This document shows, one piece after another, positions 37,418-47,899 of a stretch of 64,000 nt of DNA. The notes beneath the pieces were generated by a model. That model did no database searches. It saw nothing but the letters and a program-made list of their open reading frames with translations, and was not told the origin of the DNA. The first letter of the stretch is position 1. The number at the start of each line of letters is the position of its first letter. This DNA comes from Parasegetibacter sp. NRK P23 (GTDB taxonomy: Bacteria > Bacteroidota > Bacteroidia > Chitinophagales > Chitinophagaceae), in the NCBI RefSeq assembly GCF_023721715.1, contig NZ_JAMDLG010000001.1:3077784-3141783 (forward strand), written 5' to 3'. The position numbers and the translations under genes are program-made.

Positions 37418-40228
37418 TTAGAACTGAATCCTTGCGCCGATGTTATAAGATTTCATAGGCGGATAGCCACCCAGGCTTTCCGGGTCCACCGTTTTTACTT
37501 TATCCCAGATGAATGGATTGATGGCGCTTGCGAATACCCTGAACTGGGTCAGCTTCAACTGCTCCAGCACAGCGGACGGAAAGCTGTACCCGATTTCCGC
37601 GTTGCGCAACCGAAGCGCATTACCGGAGCGCGACCAAAAGGTAGATGCCCTGTAATTGTTATCGTTCGGCAAAGTGGTGAGTCTTGGATAAGTGGCCACA
37701 TCCGCTGTTTGTGGCGTCCACCTTCCCAATGCATTCGTGGCGATGTTATTGTCGTTCTGCAAGGCCCAGAAATAAGGACCGTTCAGGTAAACAGTTCTGT
37801 TGGCGATGCCATGGAAGAAAAGTTCCAGGTCAAATCCTTTGTATTGCAACCCGAGGTTGGCCGTGTACGTAATTTCAGGTTCGAAGGCTTTACCAAAAGA
37901 GACTTCATCGTTCTCATTGATCAGGCCATCGCCATTCTGGTCCTTGTATTTGATGTCTCCCGGACGAACGGGCGAGAAAGTTTGCAACGGACTTGCGGCA
38001 ATGTCTGCGTCATCGCGGAAGAAACCTATCGCTTCCAGTCCGAATGATTGTCCAACAGGAAGTCCAGTTCTGTACAGGTATGCTTCGGGCCTTACTACTT
38101 CATTCATGCGGATGATCTTGTTCCTGGCGTACCATACGCTGCTTCCGGCGATCCAGGTGAGGTCACCTGTTTTACCGGTATAGGTCGCGCTCAGTTCAAA
38201 GCCCTTATTCTTTACCTGTCCCAGATTTTCCAGCGGCATGGCCACGCCCACATAACCGGGCACGGTGGCATCTGCCGTAGCGAGAATATCTTTCCTGTTC
38301 TCATGGAAAAGTTCAAGGTTAACATCGAGCCTGTTGAAGAAAGTGGCATCTACACCAATATTGTACTTCATGGCTTTCTCCCAGGTAATCCCCGGGTTTC
38401 CGAGCGCGCCTTCCACTACGGCGCCCCACCAGTTGTTGTTTTTACCGAAGCTGTAACCGGAGCCATCAAAGAAGTAGTATTGGTCATACGCGAAGCGTGA
38501 ACCATTGGTGCGGTCGTTCCCCAGCAAACCGGCCGAAGCCCGTGCTTTCAGGAAAGTGATGGTTTTACTGCCGGAGAGAAAACTTTCGTTGGAAGCGATC
38601 CAGGCCGCTGATAAGGAAGGGAAGAAACCAAACCTGTTCCCTGCAGGGAAGGATTCCGATCCGCTGTAGGACATGCCCAGTTCCGCGATGTAAGTATTTC
38701 GGATATGATAGTTCACTCTTCCGGCGAAGTTCTGGTTGGCGAAAGGCACGTTGTTGCCCCCCGGACGGTAAACGTCTTGGTGGTAAACCAGTTGCGCGGC
38801 CAGCCCGTTGTTCCCCATTTTCCGGTCATAGTTCAACTGAAGTTGCACGTTGGTGCGGTTCCACTGGTCGTTGCCGCCTTCGTCCACGGCGGGATCGGTG
38901 TTTTGTCCATGCTGACGGTACACTGTATCGTTCCCGTTCTTTGACAGTTCAAACACCGCGATATTGCGTGTCCTGTTTACGGCGCCTCTCGACCAGTTGT
39001 TGAACGATACTAATTGGGAAAAACTCAGTCCCGGCAGCAGGAAGTCCAGTTTTTCATTCAGGCGAAAAGTCCCCATCAGGTTCCTGTCATGGGTGGAATT
39101 GGTGCCTCTTGCCAGCACGGATGCTACCGGGTTATCCATATAAACCGCGTTACCGCCCCAGGTGCCGTTCGGGTTCTTTACCGGGTATGCGTTGGCCGGG
39201 TACCTGGCCATATTGGTCCAGAGTTGGGTACCGTTAAAATTGGGAAAAGACCTGTCTTCAATACGACCGGCCAGGTCGAAACTGGCGGATACCGCATTGG
39301 AGAGTTTAATGTCGAAATTGGAACGGAAATTATAACGCCTGAAATCGGCGTTGGAATTTTCTTTCCTGTCTTTATCCGTATTGGCATAGATGCCCTGGTT
39401 GCGCATGTAGCCAAGCACGATATTGTATTGCGCCACGGCATTTCCTCCATTGAAAGTAAGACTGTAATCGCTGAGTGGCGCTGATTTGCGCAGGACTTCA
39501 TCGTACCAGTTCACATCGGGGTGGAAATAAGGATCGTTGCCATTACGGTAAGCATCAAGGTCGGCCTGGGTGTACCGTGCAGGCTGTCCATCATTGGCGA
39601 GCGCTTCATTGTACAGCGAAGCGTAGTTGTAGGCATCCACAAATTCAGGAAGCCTTTGCACCTGTTGCCATCCGGTTCTGGCATTGAAAGTGATCTTTGT
39701 TTTGGAAGATTCTGTTCCCCGCTTCGTGGCAACAAGGATAACCCCGTTCGCGCCACGTATACCATACATAGCCAGCGCGGCGGCATCTTTCAGAATGGTG
39801 ATGGATTCGATCTCATCAATCGACATCTGGTCGAAAGAACTTTCAAAGCCATCCACAAAGGTGAGCATACCATTGTTGCGGTAGCTTGCTTTTCCGCGGA
39901 GCAATAATCCCGGTGAATCGTAGCCTGGTTCTCCAGAGCCCTGCATTACAGTAAGACCGGGCAGCCTGCCGAAAAGCGTATTGCTCACGTTAGGCGCGTT
40001 GGTTTTACGCAGCACTTCTCCTGAAACGGTGGATACAGCGCCTGTAAGACGTCCGAAAGACTGAAAGCCATAAGCCACAGGAACCTGCTTATCTGTTTTG
40101 CCTGCGGGCAGAGAATCAGCCGTGGTAGCCGTGGCATCTTGTGCGGATACTCCACCCGTTATTGCGAGCAGAAGCGCCATTGCTGCGAATTTGGATGAAT
40201 ACCTGTTCTTTTTATCGCGAAAATTCAT
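37418..40228 (-). CDS. SusC-type TonB-dependent transporter, short form (pair 2)
   Basis: A 936-residue outer-membrane glycan importer. From the ATG at 40228 it has a signal peptide (FAAMALLLAITGGVSAQ), then enters the plug almost directly (SFGRLTGAVSTVSGEVL, near residues 56-72; FVDGFESSFDQ; IRGANGVILVATKRG) followed by the beta-barrel to the terminal GARIQF. It lacks the STN domain and the usual carboxypeptidase-like N-terminal domain that the first SusC has. It lies 29 bases after the first SusD in one operon. Confidence 0.93.
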   Translation of the reverse strand: MNFRDKKNRYSSKFAAMALLLAITGGVSAQDATATTADSLPAGKTDKQVPVAYGFQSFGRLTGAVSTVSGEVLRKTNAPNVSNTLFGRLPGLTVMQGSGEPGYDSPGLLLRGKASYRNNGMLTFVDGFESSFDQMSIDEIESITILKDAAALAMYGIRGANGVILVATKRGTESSKTKITFNARTGWQQVQRLPEFVDAYNYASLYNEALANDGQPARYTQADLDAYRNGNDPYFHPDVNWYDEVLRKSAPLSDYSLTFNGGNAVAQYNIVLGYMRNQGIYANTDKDRKENSNADFRRYNFRSNFDIKLSNAVSASFDLAGRIEDRSFPNFNGTQLWTNMARYPANAYPVKNPNGTWGGNAVYMDNPVASVLARGTNSTHDRNLMGTFRLNEKLDFLLPGLSFSQLVSFNNWSRGAVNRTRNIAVFELSKNGNDTVYRQHGQNTDPAVDEGGNDQWNRTNVQLQLNYDRKMGNNGLAAQLVYHQDVYRPGGNNVPFANQNFAGRVNYHIRNTYIAELGMSYSGSESFPAGNRFGFFPSLSAAWIASNESFLSGSKTITFLKARASAGLLGNDRTNGSRFAYDQYYFFDGSGYSFGKNNNWWGAVVEGALGNPGITWEKAMKYNIGVDATFFNRLDVNLELFHENRKDILATADATVPGYVGVAMPLENLGQVKNKGFELSATYTGKTGDLTWIAGSSVWYARNKIIRMNEVVRPEAYLYRTGLPVGQSFGLEAIGFFRDDADIAASPLQTFSPVRPGDIKYKDQNGDGLINENDEVSFGKAFEPEITYTANLGLQYKGFDLELFFHGIANRTVYLNGPYFWALQNDNNIATNALGRWTPQTADVATYPRLTTLPNDNNYRASTFWSRSGNALRLRNAEIGYSFPSAVLEQLKLTQFRVFASAINPFIWDKVKTVDPESLGGYPPMKSYNIGARIQF

Positions 40229-40257
40229 AATAGCAAATGTTACTTTGGTTGAAAATA

Positions 40258-41994
40258 TTACCATCCGGGGTTCTGGGTCAGGTACCTTTTATCGATCTCA
40301 CCCTGTGGGAAGGGATAGAGGTACATTTTGTCGTCCCAAACCCGGGTTTCGAACGCTTCTTTGCGGTAGAGGAGGGAATTATCGGCCTGTTCGTAAAGGT
40401 TCAGTCCCATCATCTGTCCCTTCATCACCCCATCCTGTCCGGCAATCTGCCAGCGGCGCACATCAAAGAAGCGGTGTTCTTCAAAAGCCAGTTCCACAGC
40501 CCGTTCTCTCCTGATGGCCTGGCGAAGTTCATCCTGCGTATCATAACGGGGATCAGCAGCCGTAATTTCAGGAACCCCGGCCCTTTTCCTCACTTCATTG
40601 AGCGCGGTATAACACAAGGGATCGTTGGGACTGTATTCATTCAAAGCTTCGGCATAGTTGAGATAGGATTCAGCGAGCCTGAAAACGATCCAGTTGAGTT
40701 GGCCGCCGCCCCAGTTCATCCTGGTGAGGAACTTCTTCATGTACCCCACACCATTCACCGGCGCGTTGTCAGACCATGTATTGTCTTTTTTCCGGAAGAA
40801 AGTGCGCACGCCTATTTCATCGTTCCATTTGGCGCCTGCGTAATAAACCGAAGCCTGGAACCGGGGTTCCATCTGCTGCATTTTCTGCAGAAACTCCGCA
40901 CCGGTACCCTGGTCGGGCCATTGCTGGTCGGTGCCATCCGTTTTCTGGTATTTCACCGCGTGCTGGAACGTTACCCCATGACCATACCAGCCGCCATATA
41001 TGCCTCTTGGCATGGCGAACTGCTGGAACATCGGGCTCCAGGCCCCCCACCAGCCGTGCGCCTGGTTGGAAAGAATATTTTCAGCAGTATTCAGGTCGGT
41101 TACAGCGGATTCATAGTTCTGCGCCGGTGTGGCGAACTGAGTCACCAACCGCACATTATTTTGTTGCGCCCAATCCAGTACGGCCTTGCTGGCATCTGCC
41201 GCAAGCTTCCAGCGTTCAGCATTGAAACTGGGATAGCCCGTCAACGCCCTATTTTCCGTTTTGTAAGGTGTTTGTGTATTGTGCAATGGACTTGCCGCGT
41301 ACAGCAATACTCTCGCCTTCAGCGCCAGGGCCGCGCCCTTCGTAATTCTTCCATTAAATTCCGTGGAGTAATTATTGGGGAGTACCGCAGCCGCATCGTC
41401 ACATTCCTTCACCACGAAATTCACGCATTCCTCATACGTATTCCTTGGAAGATTGATTTCATCTGAAGCGGAAAGCGGCTTATCCACAATGGGAACTGCG
41501 CCATACCTTTTCATCAGTTCATGGTATTGCAATGCACGCAACACTTTTGCTTCTGCGGCCATCTGGCTTTTTTCCGTGTCGCCCATATCGCTTACCCGGC
41601 CAATGTTGCCGATGAAAATACTGGCGTTCCTTATACCCTTAAAATGTGCGCCGAAATCGTCTTCGCCATTCGAGTTTGGTCCCCAGGAACCTTCATTGTG
41701 CGCTTGCGCGGAAGGCCATGCATCATAGAGGTCGCCCTCATCTGAAGCGGCCATCAGCATACAGGCATACATGCCGTTGTGAGAGCCCCAGTCGAAAGGA
41801 AACCCTTGCGGCACGCATTTGTTGTACGTATCCCAAAGGAAGGTCTGCGCCTTTATTTTGGTGGAGAAAATAGTATCGATCGTTACGTCGTTGCTTTGTG
41901 GCTTTTCCAGGAAATCCTTGTTGCAGGAAGTGGCGGCAATCACCACTACCAGGAGGGCCACGATGCCTTTAGGCAGGGATATTTTTTTGTTCAT
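40258..41994 (-). CDS. SusD/RagB-family glycan-binding lipoprotein (pair 1)
   Basis: A 578-residue surface lipoprotein with a signal ending in lipobox ATSC (about 21-24). It has the SusD N-terminal repeat helices and a C-terminal RagB/SusD domain with AIRRERAVELAFEEHRFFDVRRW (about 495-517) and a terminal YLYPFPQGEID. It follows the first SusC by 16 bases and should form a complex with it. Substrate is unknown beyond the GH16 context. Confidence 0.94.
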   Translation of the reverse strand: MNKKISLPKGIVALLVVVIAATSCNKDFLEKPQSNDVTIDTIFSTKIKAQTFLWDTYNKCVPQGFPFDWGSHNGMYACMLMAASDEGDLYDAWPSAQAHNEGSWGPNSNGEDDFGAHFKGIRNASIFIGNIGRVSDMGDTEKSQMAAEAKVLRALQYHELMKRYGAVPIVDKPLSASDEINLPRNTYEECVNFVVKECDDAAAVLPNNYSTEFNGRITKGAALALKARVLLYAASPLHNTQTPYKTENRALTGYPSFNAERWKLAADASKAVLDWAQQNNVRLVTQFATPAQNYESAVTDLNTAENILSNQAHGWWGAWSPMFQQFAMPRGIYGGWYGHGVTFQHAVKYQKTDGTDQQWPDQGTGAEFLQKMQQMEPRFQASVYYAGAKWNDEIGVRTFFRKKDNTWSDNAPVNGVGYMKKFLTRMNWGGGQLNWIVFRLAESYLNYAEALNEYSPNDPLCYTALNEVRKRAGVPEITAADPRYDTQDELRQAIRRERAVELAFEEHRFFDVRRWQIAGQDGVMKGQMMGLNLYEQADNSLLYRKEAFETRVWDDKMYLYPFPQGEIDKRYLTQNPGW

Positions 41995-42010
41995 GATGTC
42001 TTTTTTGTGG

Positions 42011-45000
42011 TTAGAACTGGATGTTCACGCCTGCGTTAAATACTCTCATCTGCGGATAGAACTGTCCGCGGCCCGGAGGCGCTTCAGGATCATAGTTCTC
42101 AATCTTGCTCCAGGTAAGCAGGTTGTTACCGTTCATGTACACTCGCAGATGCCTGGCGCCCATCTTTTCGATGAACCCGCCGCGGAAGCGGTACGCGATC
42201 TCCATGTTCTTCAAACGCAGGTAGCTTCCATCGATCAACCAGAAATCGGAAGGGCGGTAATTGTGTTTTCCAACCGTAGGCGACAATTCCAGGCGGGGGT
42301 AAGTAATGGGGTCTCCCGCCGCGTAACGTTCAGGCGTCCAGCGCTCCAGGTGACGCTCCTGCGCGCTTCTCCAGTCGGTATCAAACGCCCATGCCGCCAT
42401 TTCAGACAGGTAGGTGGATACTTTGGTAGCACCCTGAAAAAGCATGGAGAAATCAAACCCTTTCCAATCGAATCCAAAAGAAACGCCATACACTACCTGC
42501 GGAAAAGTAGCGAAGCCGATGGGTACTTCATCCTGATCGGTTATTCGTCCATCTCCGTTCACATCTTTGTAACGGATATCACCGAGCTGAAGATTGGGTT
42601 GCCATTGAGAAGGAATGGCATTGTCCAGATCGCGTTGTGTATTGTAGAATCCTTCACTTACCAGACCGAAGTATTGTCCTACCTGGCGACCAGTTCTTCT
42701 GAGCCCATCGAAAGCGCGTTCAGGTTCATCCATAAACAATATCTTGTTCCTGGCGAAAGTGTAATTCGACCTGATCCAGTAATTCACCTCATTTGCTTTT
42801 CCTGCCCAGGACAATTCAATTTCGTAGCCTTTGTTCTCTACCGCGCCCATGTTCACGGCAGGCAATGTAGCCTGTACCAGCGCGGGAACTGTACCTCTTG
42901 TAATCAGAATATTATTCCTTCTTTCCCGGAACACATCCGCCACCAATTGCAGCCTGTCATCAAAGAATTTCGCTTCAATACCAATATTGGTTTTCTTCGC
43001 TACTTCCCAGGTAACATCGGGGTTTCCTATTCTTCCTTCCTGTGAACCACCGTACCACTGGTAGTTGGAACCCAGTTGTCCGAAATTGTATCCACCGCCG
43101 TAGAGGTAAACGGAAGGCAGGTACAGGAACCTGGAACCACCGATCTTGTCGTTACCCACTTCACCGTAGGAACCACGGATTTTCAGGAAAGAAACGGCGC
43201 CCGCTCCTTTCATAAAGTTTTCATCCGACACCACCCATCCAAGTGAGAAAGAGGGGAAGAAGCCGAACCGCTTATCTTCCGGAAAGTTCTCAGAGCCGTT
43301 GTAGCCCATATTGAATTCCGAAAGGTATTTGTTTCTGTAGTTGTAAGTAATCCGGCCCACCGCACCAAGGTAACCACGGGGCACATTGTATTCAAGTCCG
43401 GGCTGGTGGTACTTCTCCAGGTTGTAAAGGGCCAAACCGGTAAAGTTGTGGTCACCAAAAGAGCGGGCGTAGTCCAATGCAAACTCACCATATATCTTGC
43501 GGTTCCTGCCATAACTTTCACTGAAACCGAAAGGCGCTTCGTTGCCTTCCCTTACGAAGATGGGCTTCAGCGGATCCGTAGGATCTTTGATGATCCGGTA
43601 CTGAATAGCCGCTTTGGATCTGCGTACAGAATGGCTGTAATAATGATCGTAAGCCACGAGTGCACGCGCTTTCAGCCCTTTTGTAACGAAGTCCAGTTTA
43701 TGCGTAAGATTGAGGGAAGAATTGAGGTTGCTGTTGAAATTGTTCTGATAACCGTTGGTGGCGATGAAACCCAGGGGGTTGCCGGAACTGCTCGTAAGCC
43801 CTTCCACACCGCTGATCAGTTTACCATCTACCACGCCCGGGTTCATCAACGGGTTGGAGTTCATGATGCGGAAGAAGATCTCTCCTGCACCCTGTCCCGG
43901 ATAGTTGGCATCGGCCACCTGTCCGCCCAGTTTAATGGAGCCGGAAAAATTTGAATTGAAGTTGAAATCAAAATTCGACCGCAGGTTGTAACGCTTATAT
44001 TTTGGATTAGCCGAATATTCTTTTTGCAGATCACCTACATTGTACACTCCGTTCTGCTCGAAATAGCCAAGTGAAACGAAGTAGCGGGTATCTTTTGTAC
44101 CCCCACCGATGTTGAGGTTGTGCTGTTGCTGCAGACTGGTAGGCTTCAGCACCTTATCGAACCAATCCACATCGGGATGGAAATAAGGATCGGTGCCGTT
44201 TTGGAAATGATCGAGATCGGCCTGGGAGAAATACGGGGTTTGTCCCATATTGCGTTGCGCTTCGTTGCGCAATGTCGCATACTCGAAACTGTTGAGCAGG
44301 CGCGGTAACTGCGTTGGTGTCTGGAAGCCCACGTTGGAAGAATAGCTGATGTTCGGCTTACCGGATTTACCGGTTTTGGTAGTGATCATAATCACCCCGT
44401 TTGCGCCACGTACACCGAATACCGCGGTGGAAGAGGCATCTTTCAGAATGCTTACCGACTCAATTTCGTTGGGATCAAGTGTATTGAAACCATCGCGCAC
44501 CACACCATCGATGAGGATCAGCGGATCTGAGCCGCTGCCATCGTTCAGTGTTCCGATACCACGGATCTTGATCCTCGACTGGTCGAAACCCGGTTCACCA
44601 CTCTGCTGAATGGCTACGAGCCCCGGCAACCGGCCCACGAGCGAATTGCTGATATTGGCCACAGGCGACTGTATCAGGGCCTTATTGTCAATGGTACTGA
44701 TAGCGCCGGTAAGGGTCGCTTTTTTCTGCGTACCATAACCTACCACCACCACCTGCTCCAGTTCTTTGTTGTCCTGCACCAGCACTACAGTTATATTCGA
44801 CTTTCCATTCAGCGGCACGCGCTGGGTGATATACCCCACGTTACTGATCACCAATGTGGCGTTCAGCGAAGAAACGCGGAGCGTAAATTTGCCGTCTTCA
44901 TCGGCGAGCGTACCCGAAGCGCTTTCATCTTCCTGAATACTAACAAAACTCACAGCCTTGCCATCCACACCTATCACCTGGCCGGTAACGGTTGCCGCTT

Positions 45001-45385
45001 CGTTCTTTGTTGCCGCGATGTTTTCGGCCACAACAATCAGGTTATTGCTCTGCACTTTCCACGACAGTCCAAGATTATCGAGCAGGCGGGAAAGCACATT
45101 ATCCAGCGGTAATTCATTCACTTTAATAGTCACCTTCCGGTTCACGGGAATATTGTCATCGTTGTACACAAACCTGTAACTGGTTTGCTTTTCAATTTCC
45201 CTGAACACCATTTTCAATGCTGTATTGGAAAGATTGAGCGACACCTTCTCCTGTGCGAATCCATAGAAGGCAAAACTTTCCAGCGACAAAAGAAGGGTAA
45301 ACAGCATCAATATCCGAGCTGCGATAGTACGCTTTGAGCGCTTGCGCCGCTCGCCCGGGCGAAGGCAGCAATCGTCTTTTTTCAT
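42011..45385 (-). CDS. SusC-type transporter with STN signalling domain (pair 1)
   Basis: A 1124-residue TonB-dependent outer-membrane transducer. Domains in order: signal (about 20-45), STN domain (about 50-118, NTALKMVFREIEKQTSYRFVY), carboxypeptidase-like repeat (about 132-210, GQVIGVDGKAVSFVSI), plug (about 218-335, with KATLTGAIST and GVRGANGVIMITTK), barrel to the terminal VNIQF. The STN domain is the part that contacts FecR in trans-envelope signalling, matching the FecR and sigma genes directly upstream. It starts 102 bases after the FecR stop codon. Confidence 0.95.
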   Translation of the reverse strand: MKKDDCCLRPGERRKRSKRTIAARILMLFTLLLSLESFAFYGFAQEKVSLNLSNTALKMVFREIEKQTSYRFVYNDDNIPVNRKVTIKVNELPLDNVLSRLLDNLGLSWKVQSNNLIVVAENIAATKNEAATVTGQVIGVDGKAVSFVSIQEDESASGTLADEDGKFTLRVSSLNATLVISNVGYITQRVPLNGKSNITVVLVQDNKELEQVVVVGYGTQKKATLTGAISTIDNKALIQSPVANISNSLVGRLPGLVAIQQSGEPGFDQSRIKIRGIGTLNDGSGSDPLILIDGVVRDGFNTLDPNEIESVSILKDASSTAVFGVRGANGVIMITTKTGKSGKPNISYSSNVGFQTPTQLPRLLNSFEYATLRNEAQRNMGQTPYFSQADLDHFQNGTDPYFHPDVDWFDKVLKPTSLQQQHNLNIGGGTKDTRYFVSLGYFEQNGVYNVGDLQKEYSANPKYKRYNLRSNFDFNFNSNFSGSIKLGGQVADANYPGQGAGEIFFRIMNSNPLMNPGVVDGKLISGVEGLTSSSGNPLGFIATNGYQNNFNSNLNSSLNLTHKLDFVTKGLKARALVAYDHYYSHSVRRSKAAIQYRIIKDPTDPLKPIFVREGNEAPFGFSESYGRNRKIYGEFALDYARSFGDHNFTGLALYNLEKYHQPGLEYNVPRGYLGAVGRITYNYRNKYLSEFNMGYNGSENFPEDKRFGFFPSFSLGWVVSDENFMKGAGAVSFLKIRGSYGEVGNDKIGGSRFLYLPSVYLYGGGYNFGQLGSNYQWYGGSQEGRIGNPDVTWEVAKKTNIGIEAKFFDDRLQLVADVFRERRNNILITRGTVPALVQATLPAVNMGAVENKGYEIELSWAGKANEVNYWIRSNYTFARNKILFMDEPERAFDGLRRTGRQVGQYFGLVSEGFYNTQRDLDNAIPSQWQPNLQLGDIRYKDVNGDGRITDQDEVPIGFATFPQVVYGVSFGFDWKGFDFSMLFQGATKVSTYLSEMAAWAFDTDWRSAQERHLERWTPERYAAGDPITYPRLELSPTVGKHNYRPSDFWLIDGSYLRLKNMEIAYRFRGGFIEKMGARHLRVYMNGNNLLTWSKIENYDPEAPPGRGQFYPQMRVFNAGVNIQF

Positions 45386-45487
45386 AATATTTGTTTAGAG
45401 TGATCTTAAGTAAGGATGAATACAGTAGCATTAAATGGCCCATCATCCTATGGGGGTAGCATCATAAGAAGCAGTTTTGATAGGTTA

Positions 45488-46567
45488 TTAAAAGATCGTG
45501 AGCTTATTCTGCTCGAATTTGTACCTGAATCCTCCCGGAAGTTTGAGCGCGTCCATCACTTCCGGTAACGTTTTATTTTCAAATACGCCTGTGAAGCGCA
45601 TCATGCGGGTTTTCTCGTTTCGGAATTCCACTTCTATATTGTACCAACGCTCCAGCTTACCGGCTATATCCTGGAACTTTTCACCGTCGAAGGACAGTTG
45701 ATTGCGGATCCAGGCATTTTCGTAACTGGCACTGTCTTTAGGCTGGAATTTAACATGCCCCAATACGAGCGAAACATCGGTATCCACTTGTGCAGTTCCG
45801 GAGCCGGGCTCCTGCGGTTCCAATGCTTTCGGATTGCGAATGGTGATTTTCTCTCTTGGTTTCAGCAATACTTTTTTTTCGGGAGAATGGGGGAACTGCA
45901 CTTCTATTTCGCCGGTGAACAAAGCTGTTTCCATCTGCTCTTCGCCGGGATAGGATTTCACGTTAAACGTTGTGCCGGTCACCTTAATATCCAATGCACC
46001 GAGGTGCACCACAAAAGGCTTGTCAGGGTTTTTCTCCACATCAAAAAACGCTTCTCCTTCCAGGTAAACATCCCTTATGGAGCGGTTATAATCCTGGTTG
46101 TAGCTCAGTTTACTATCCGCATTCAACCATACCTTTGTCCCGTCGGGAAGGGTAAGGTGCGACCTTGATCCTTTCCTGGTGGTGACCACGCTGGGGTTTA
46201 CCTTTCCGGTTTCCGGGGGACTTTCCCGCAGTAAAAGATAGGTCGTGCCGGCAACAACGATCAACAATGCAGCCGCCGCCATCCACCATGTACTTCTTCT
46301 TTTGCCGCTTACAGGAATTGGCATGCTGTCCTGCTCCTGTTCATCAAAGGCATCCTGCAATTGCATTTTCACGAAATGAGCGGCATACGCCTGTTCCGCC
46401 AGCAAGTCATCATCAGCCGTGGGTGCTACAGGGCGGTCAAACAGGTTTTCATATAACTTCCTGAGGTCCTCATCGGTTTCGAGCAGGCGCGAGAGCTCCT
46501 CCCTTTCATGGGGCGTGATGGCTCCTGATAGCAACTGCGCGGTAAGGTAGGTGAATCGATCTTTCAT
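45488..46567 (-). CDS. FecR-family anti-sigma factor
   Basis: A 359-residue inner-membrane regulator. The N-terminal cytoplasmic part (MKDRFTYLTAQLLSGAIT...) binds the sigma factor, one membrane helix lies at about 94-111 (MAAAALLIVVAGTTYLLL), and the periplasmic FecR domain (LPDGTKVWLNADSKLSY, about 141-157; GEAFFDV; VTGTTFNV) and a DUF4974-type C-terminus follow. It is divergent from the sigma gene (116 bases between starts) and precedes the STN-bearing SusC, giving a complete cell-surface signalling set. Confidence 0.95.
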   Translation of the reverse strand: MKDRFTYLTAQLLSGAITPHEREELSRLLETDEDLRKLYENLFDRPVAPTADDDLLAEQAYAAHFVKMQLQDAFDEQEQDSMPIPVSGKRRSTWWMAAAALLIVVAGTTYLLLRESPPETGKVNPSVVTTRKGSRSHLTLPDGTKVWLNADSKLSYNQDYNRSIRDVYLEGEAFFDVEKNPDKPFVVHLGALDIKVTGTTFNVKSYPGEEQMETALFTGEIEVQFPHSPEKKVLLKPREKITIRNPKALEPQEPGSGTAQVDTDVSLVLGHVKFQPKDSASYENAWIRNQLSFDGEKFQDIAGKLERWYNIEVEFRNEKTRMMRFTGVFENKTLPEVMDALKLPGGFRYKFEQNKLTIF

Positions 46568-46683
46568 GATGTAACCTATAAGACACAGTATTTAAACAAT
46601 GTCCCCATTGCCTTCCCATGTTTTTTTTCAACCCGACCTGTAAAATGAAATATGTCTATATTTACCGCCCGATTGTGATTATT

Positions 46684-47259
46684 ATGGATAGATTATCTGT
46701 GGAAGATATATCGCAACTCCAGCAAAAGGTAGCCGAACAAAGAGATGAACGCTCCTACCGGAAACTGTTCATCCATTTTCACCGGCAGCTAACGGGGTTT
46801 GCGAGAGATTTTGTAAGATCAGAAGAAACGGCAGAAGAAATTGTGTCCGATGTAATGCTGAAAATATGGACCATGCGCATAGAATTGCTGCGCGTGGAAA
46901 ACCTGAAGCTATATCTGTACCGTGCCGTGCGGAATACGGCGCTCAACCATATTGACCGCAATAAAACCATTGAAACCCTGGATTTCGATACGATAGAAAT
47001 CAATTTACAAACCGGAATTTATGGCTCTCCCGAAGACCAGCTCCTGGACCAGGAGTTCCGGGAAAAAGTAATGCACGCCATCAGTTTGTTACCCCCGAAA
47101 TGCCAGATGGTCTATAAACTGGTGCGGGAAGACGGCTTCTCCTACCGCGAAGTAGGCGAGATTCTGGGAATTTCAACAAAAACCGTAGACCGGCACCTGA
47201 ACAATGCCCTACACAAACTGATCGCTTCAGTAGAACCCTATTTGCGACCCCGCTCCTGA
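46684..47259 (+). CDS. ECF sigma factor of the polysaccharide locus
   Basis: A 191-residue RNA polymerase sigma factor of the Bacteroidetes ECF type (from the ATG at 46684; an in-frame start at 46618 would add an unlikely tail). Region 2 (about 25-95) includes AEEIVSDVMLKIW, and region 4 (about 125-185) has the helix-turn-helix FSYREVGEILGISTKTVDRHL. It is divergent from fecR and should be held inactive until the STN-SusC senses its glycan. Confidence 0.94.
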   Translation: MDRLSVEDISQLQQKVAEQRDERSYRKLFIHFHRQLTGFARDFVRSEETAEEIVSDVMLKIWTMRIELLRVENLKLYLYRAVRNTALNHIDRNKTIETLDFDTIEINLQTGIYGSPEDQLLDQEFREKVMHAISLLPPKCQMVYKLVREDGFSYREVGEILGISTKTVDRHLNNALHKLIASVEPYLRPRS

Positions 47260-47275
47260 GTGTGTAACCAGTTTC

Positions 47276-47899
47276 TTATTTTAAGAGTCTGAGGTAATCC
47301 TCCTGTGTATCTATATCAATCGCACCTTGCGGAAAATCCAGCAGTGCTGCTTTCTCGCCTTCCGCCTTAATGAGTTTCTTCGCGCCTTCCGCTCCTTTCA
47401 ACTCCATCAGTGCTGAAAAAGTAGTCTTGTGAAATAAGGCGGGAACACCCACAACGCTTCCGTACTTACAGGCAACGATGGGCGCCCTGGTGTTTTCCAT
47501 CAGTACAAAAAGCTCGTCGATAACTGCACTGCTCAGAAAAGGTTGATCGCCCACCAGGAAAACTACCGCTTCAAGACCGGGGAGCAACTCCAGCACTTTT
47601 TTCAACCCGGATTGTATTGAAGAAGCCATTCCCTCCTGCCAGTTTTCGTTCACTACATAAGGATTGATTCCCGCACCTGATTGTTGAAGAATAGCTTCCG
47701 CATTCGCCCCGAGTACCGTTACCACCAACGAAACTTCCGCTGCTCTCGCGGTATCAACCACATGTTGCAAAAGCGTTTTTCCTTTGTATGGCAACAACTG
47801 TTTAGGACTACCCATACGCATGGACGCGCCTGCCGCAAGCACAATAATGGCGCGTTTTTCAACTGGTACACGTAACGTTTTCAACTTATCTGTTGTCAT
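47276..47899 (-). CDS. MobA-like nucleotidyltransferase
   Basis: A 207-residue enzyme of the MobA/MocA fold that probably attaches CMP or GMP to molybdopterin. The ATG at 47899 gives KRAIIVLAAGASMRMGSPKQLLPYKG near the start (the LAAGxSxRMG phosphate loop at about 17-26), VVFLVGDQPF with the catalytic aspartate, and a C-terminal DIDTQEDY. An upstream frame is possible but begins within the XdhC gene. It overlaps the xdhC stop by 14 bases; such pairs load cofactor into molybdenum hydroxylases. Confidence 0.9.
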   Translation of the reverse strand: MTTDKLKTLRVPVEKRAIIVLAAGASMRMGSPKQLLPYKGKTLLQHVVDTARAAEVSLVVTVLGANAEAILQQSGAGINPYVVNENWQEGMASSIQSGLKKVLELLPGLEAVVFLVGDQPFLSSAVIDELFVLMENTRAPIVACKYGSVVGVPALFHKTTFSALMELKGAEGAKKLIKAEGEKAALLDFPQGAIDIDTQEDYLRLLK

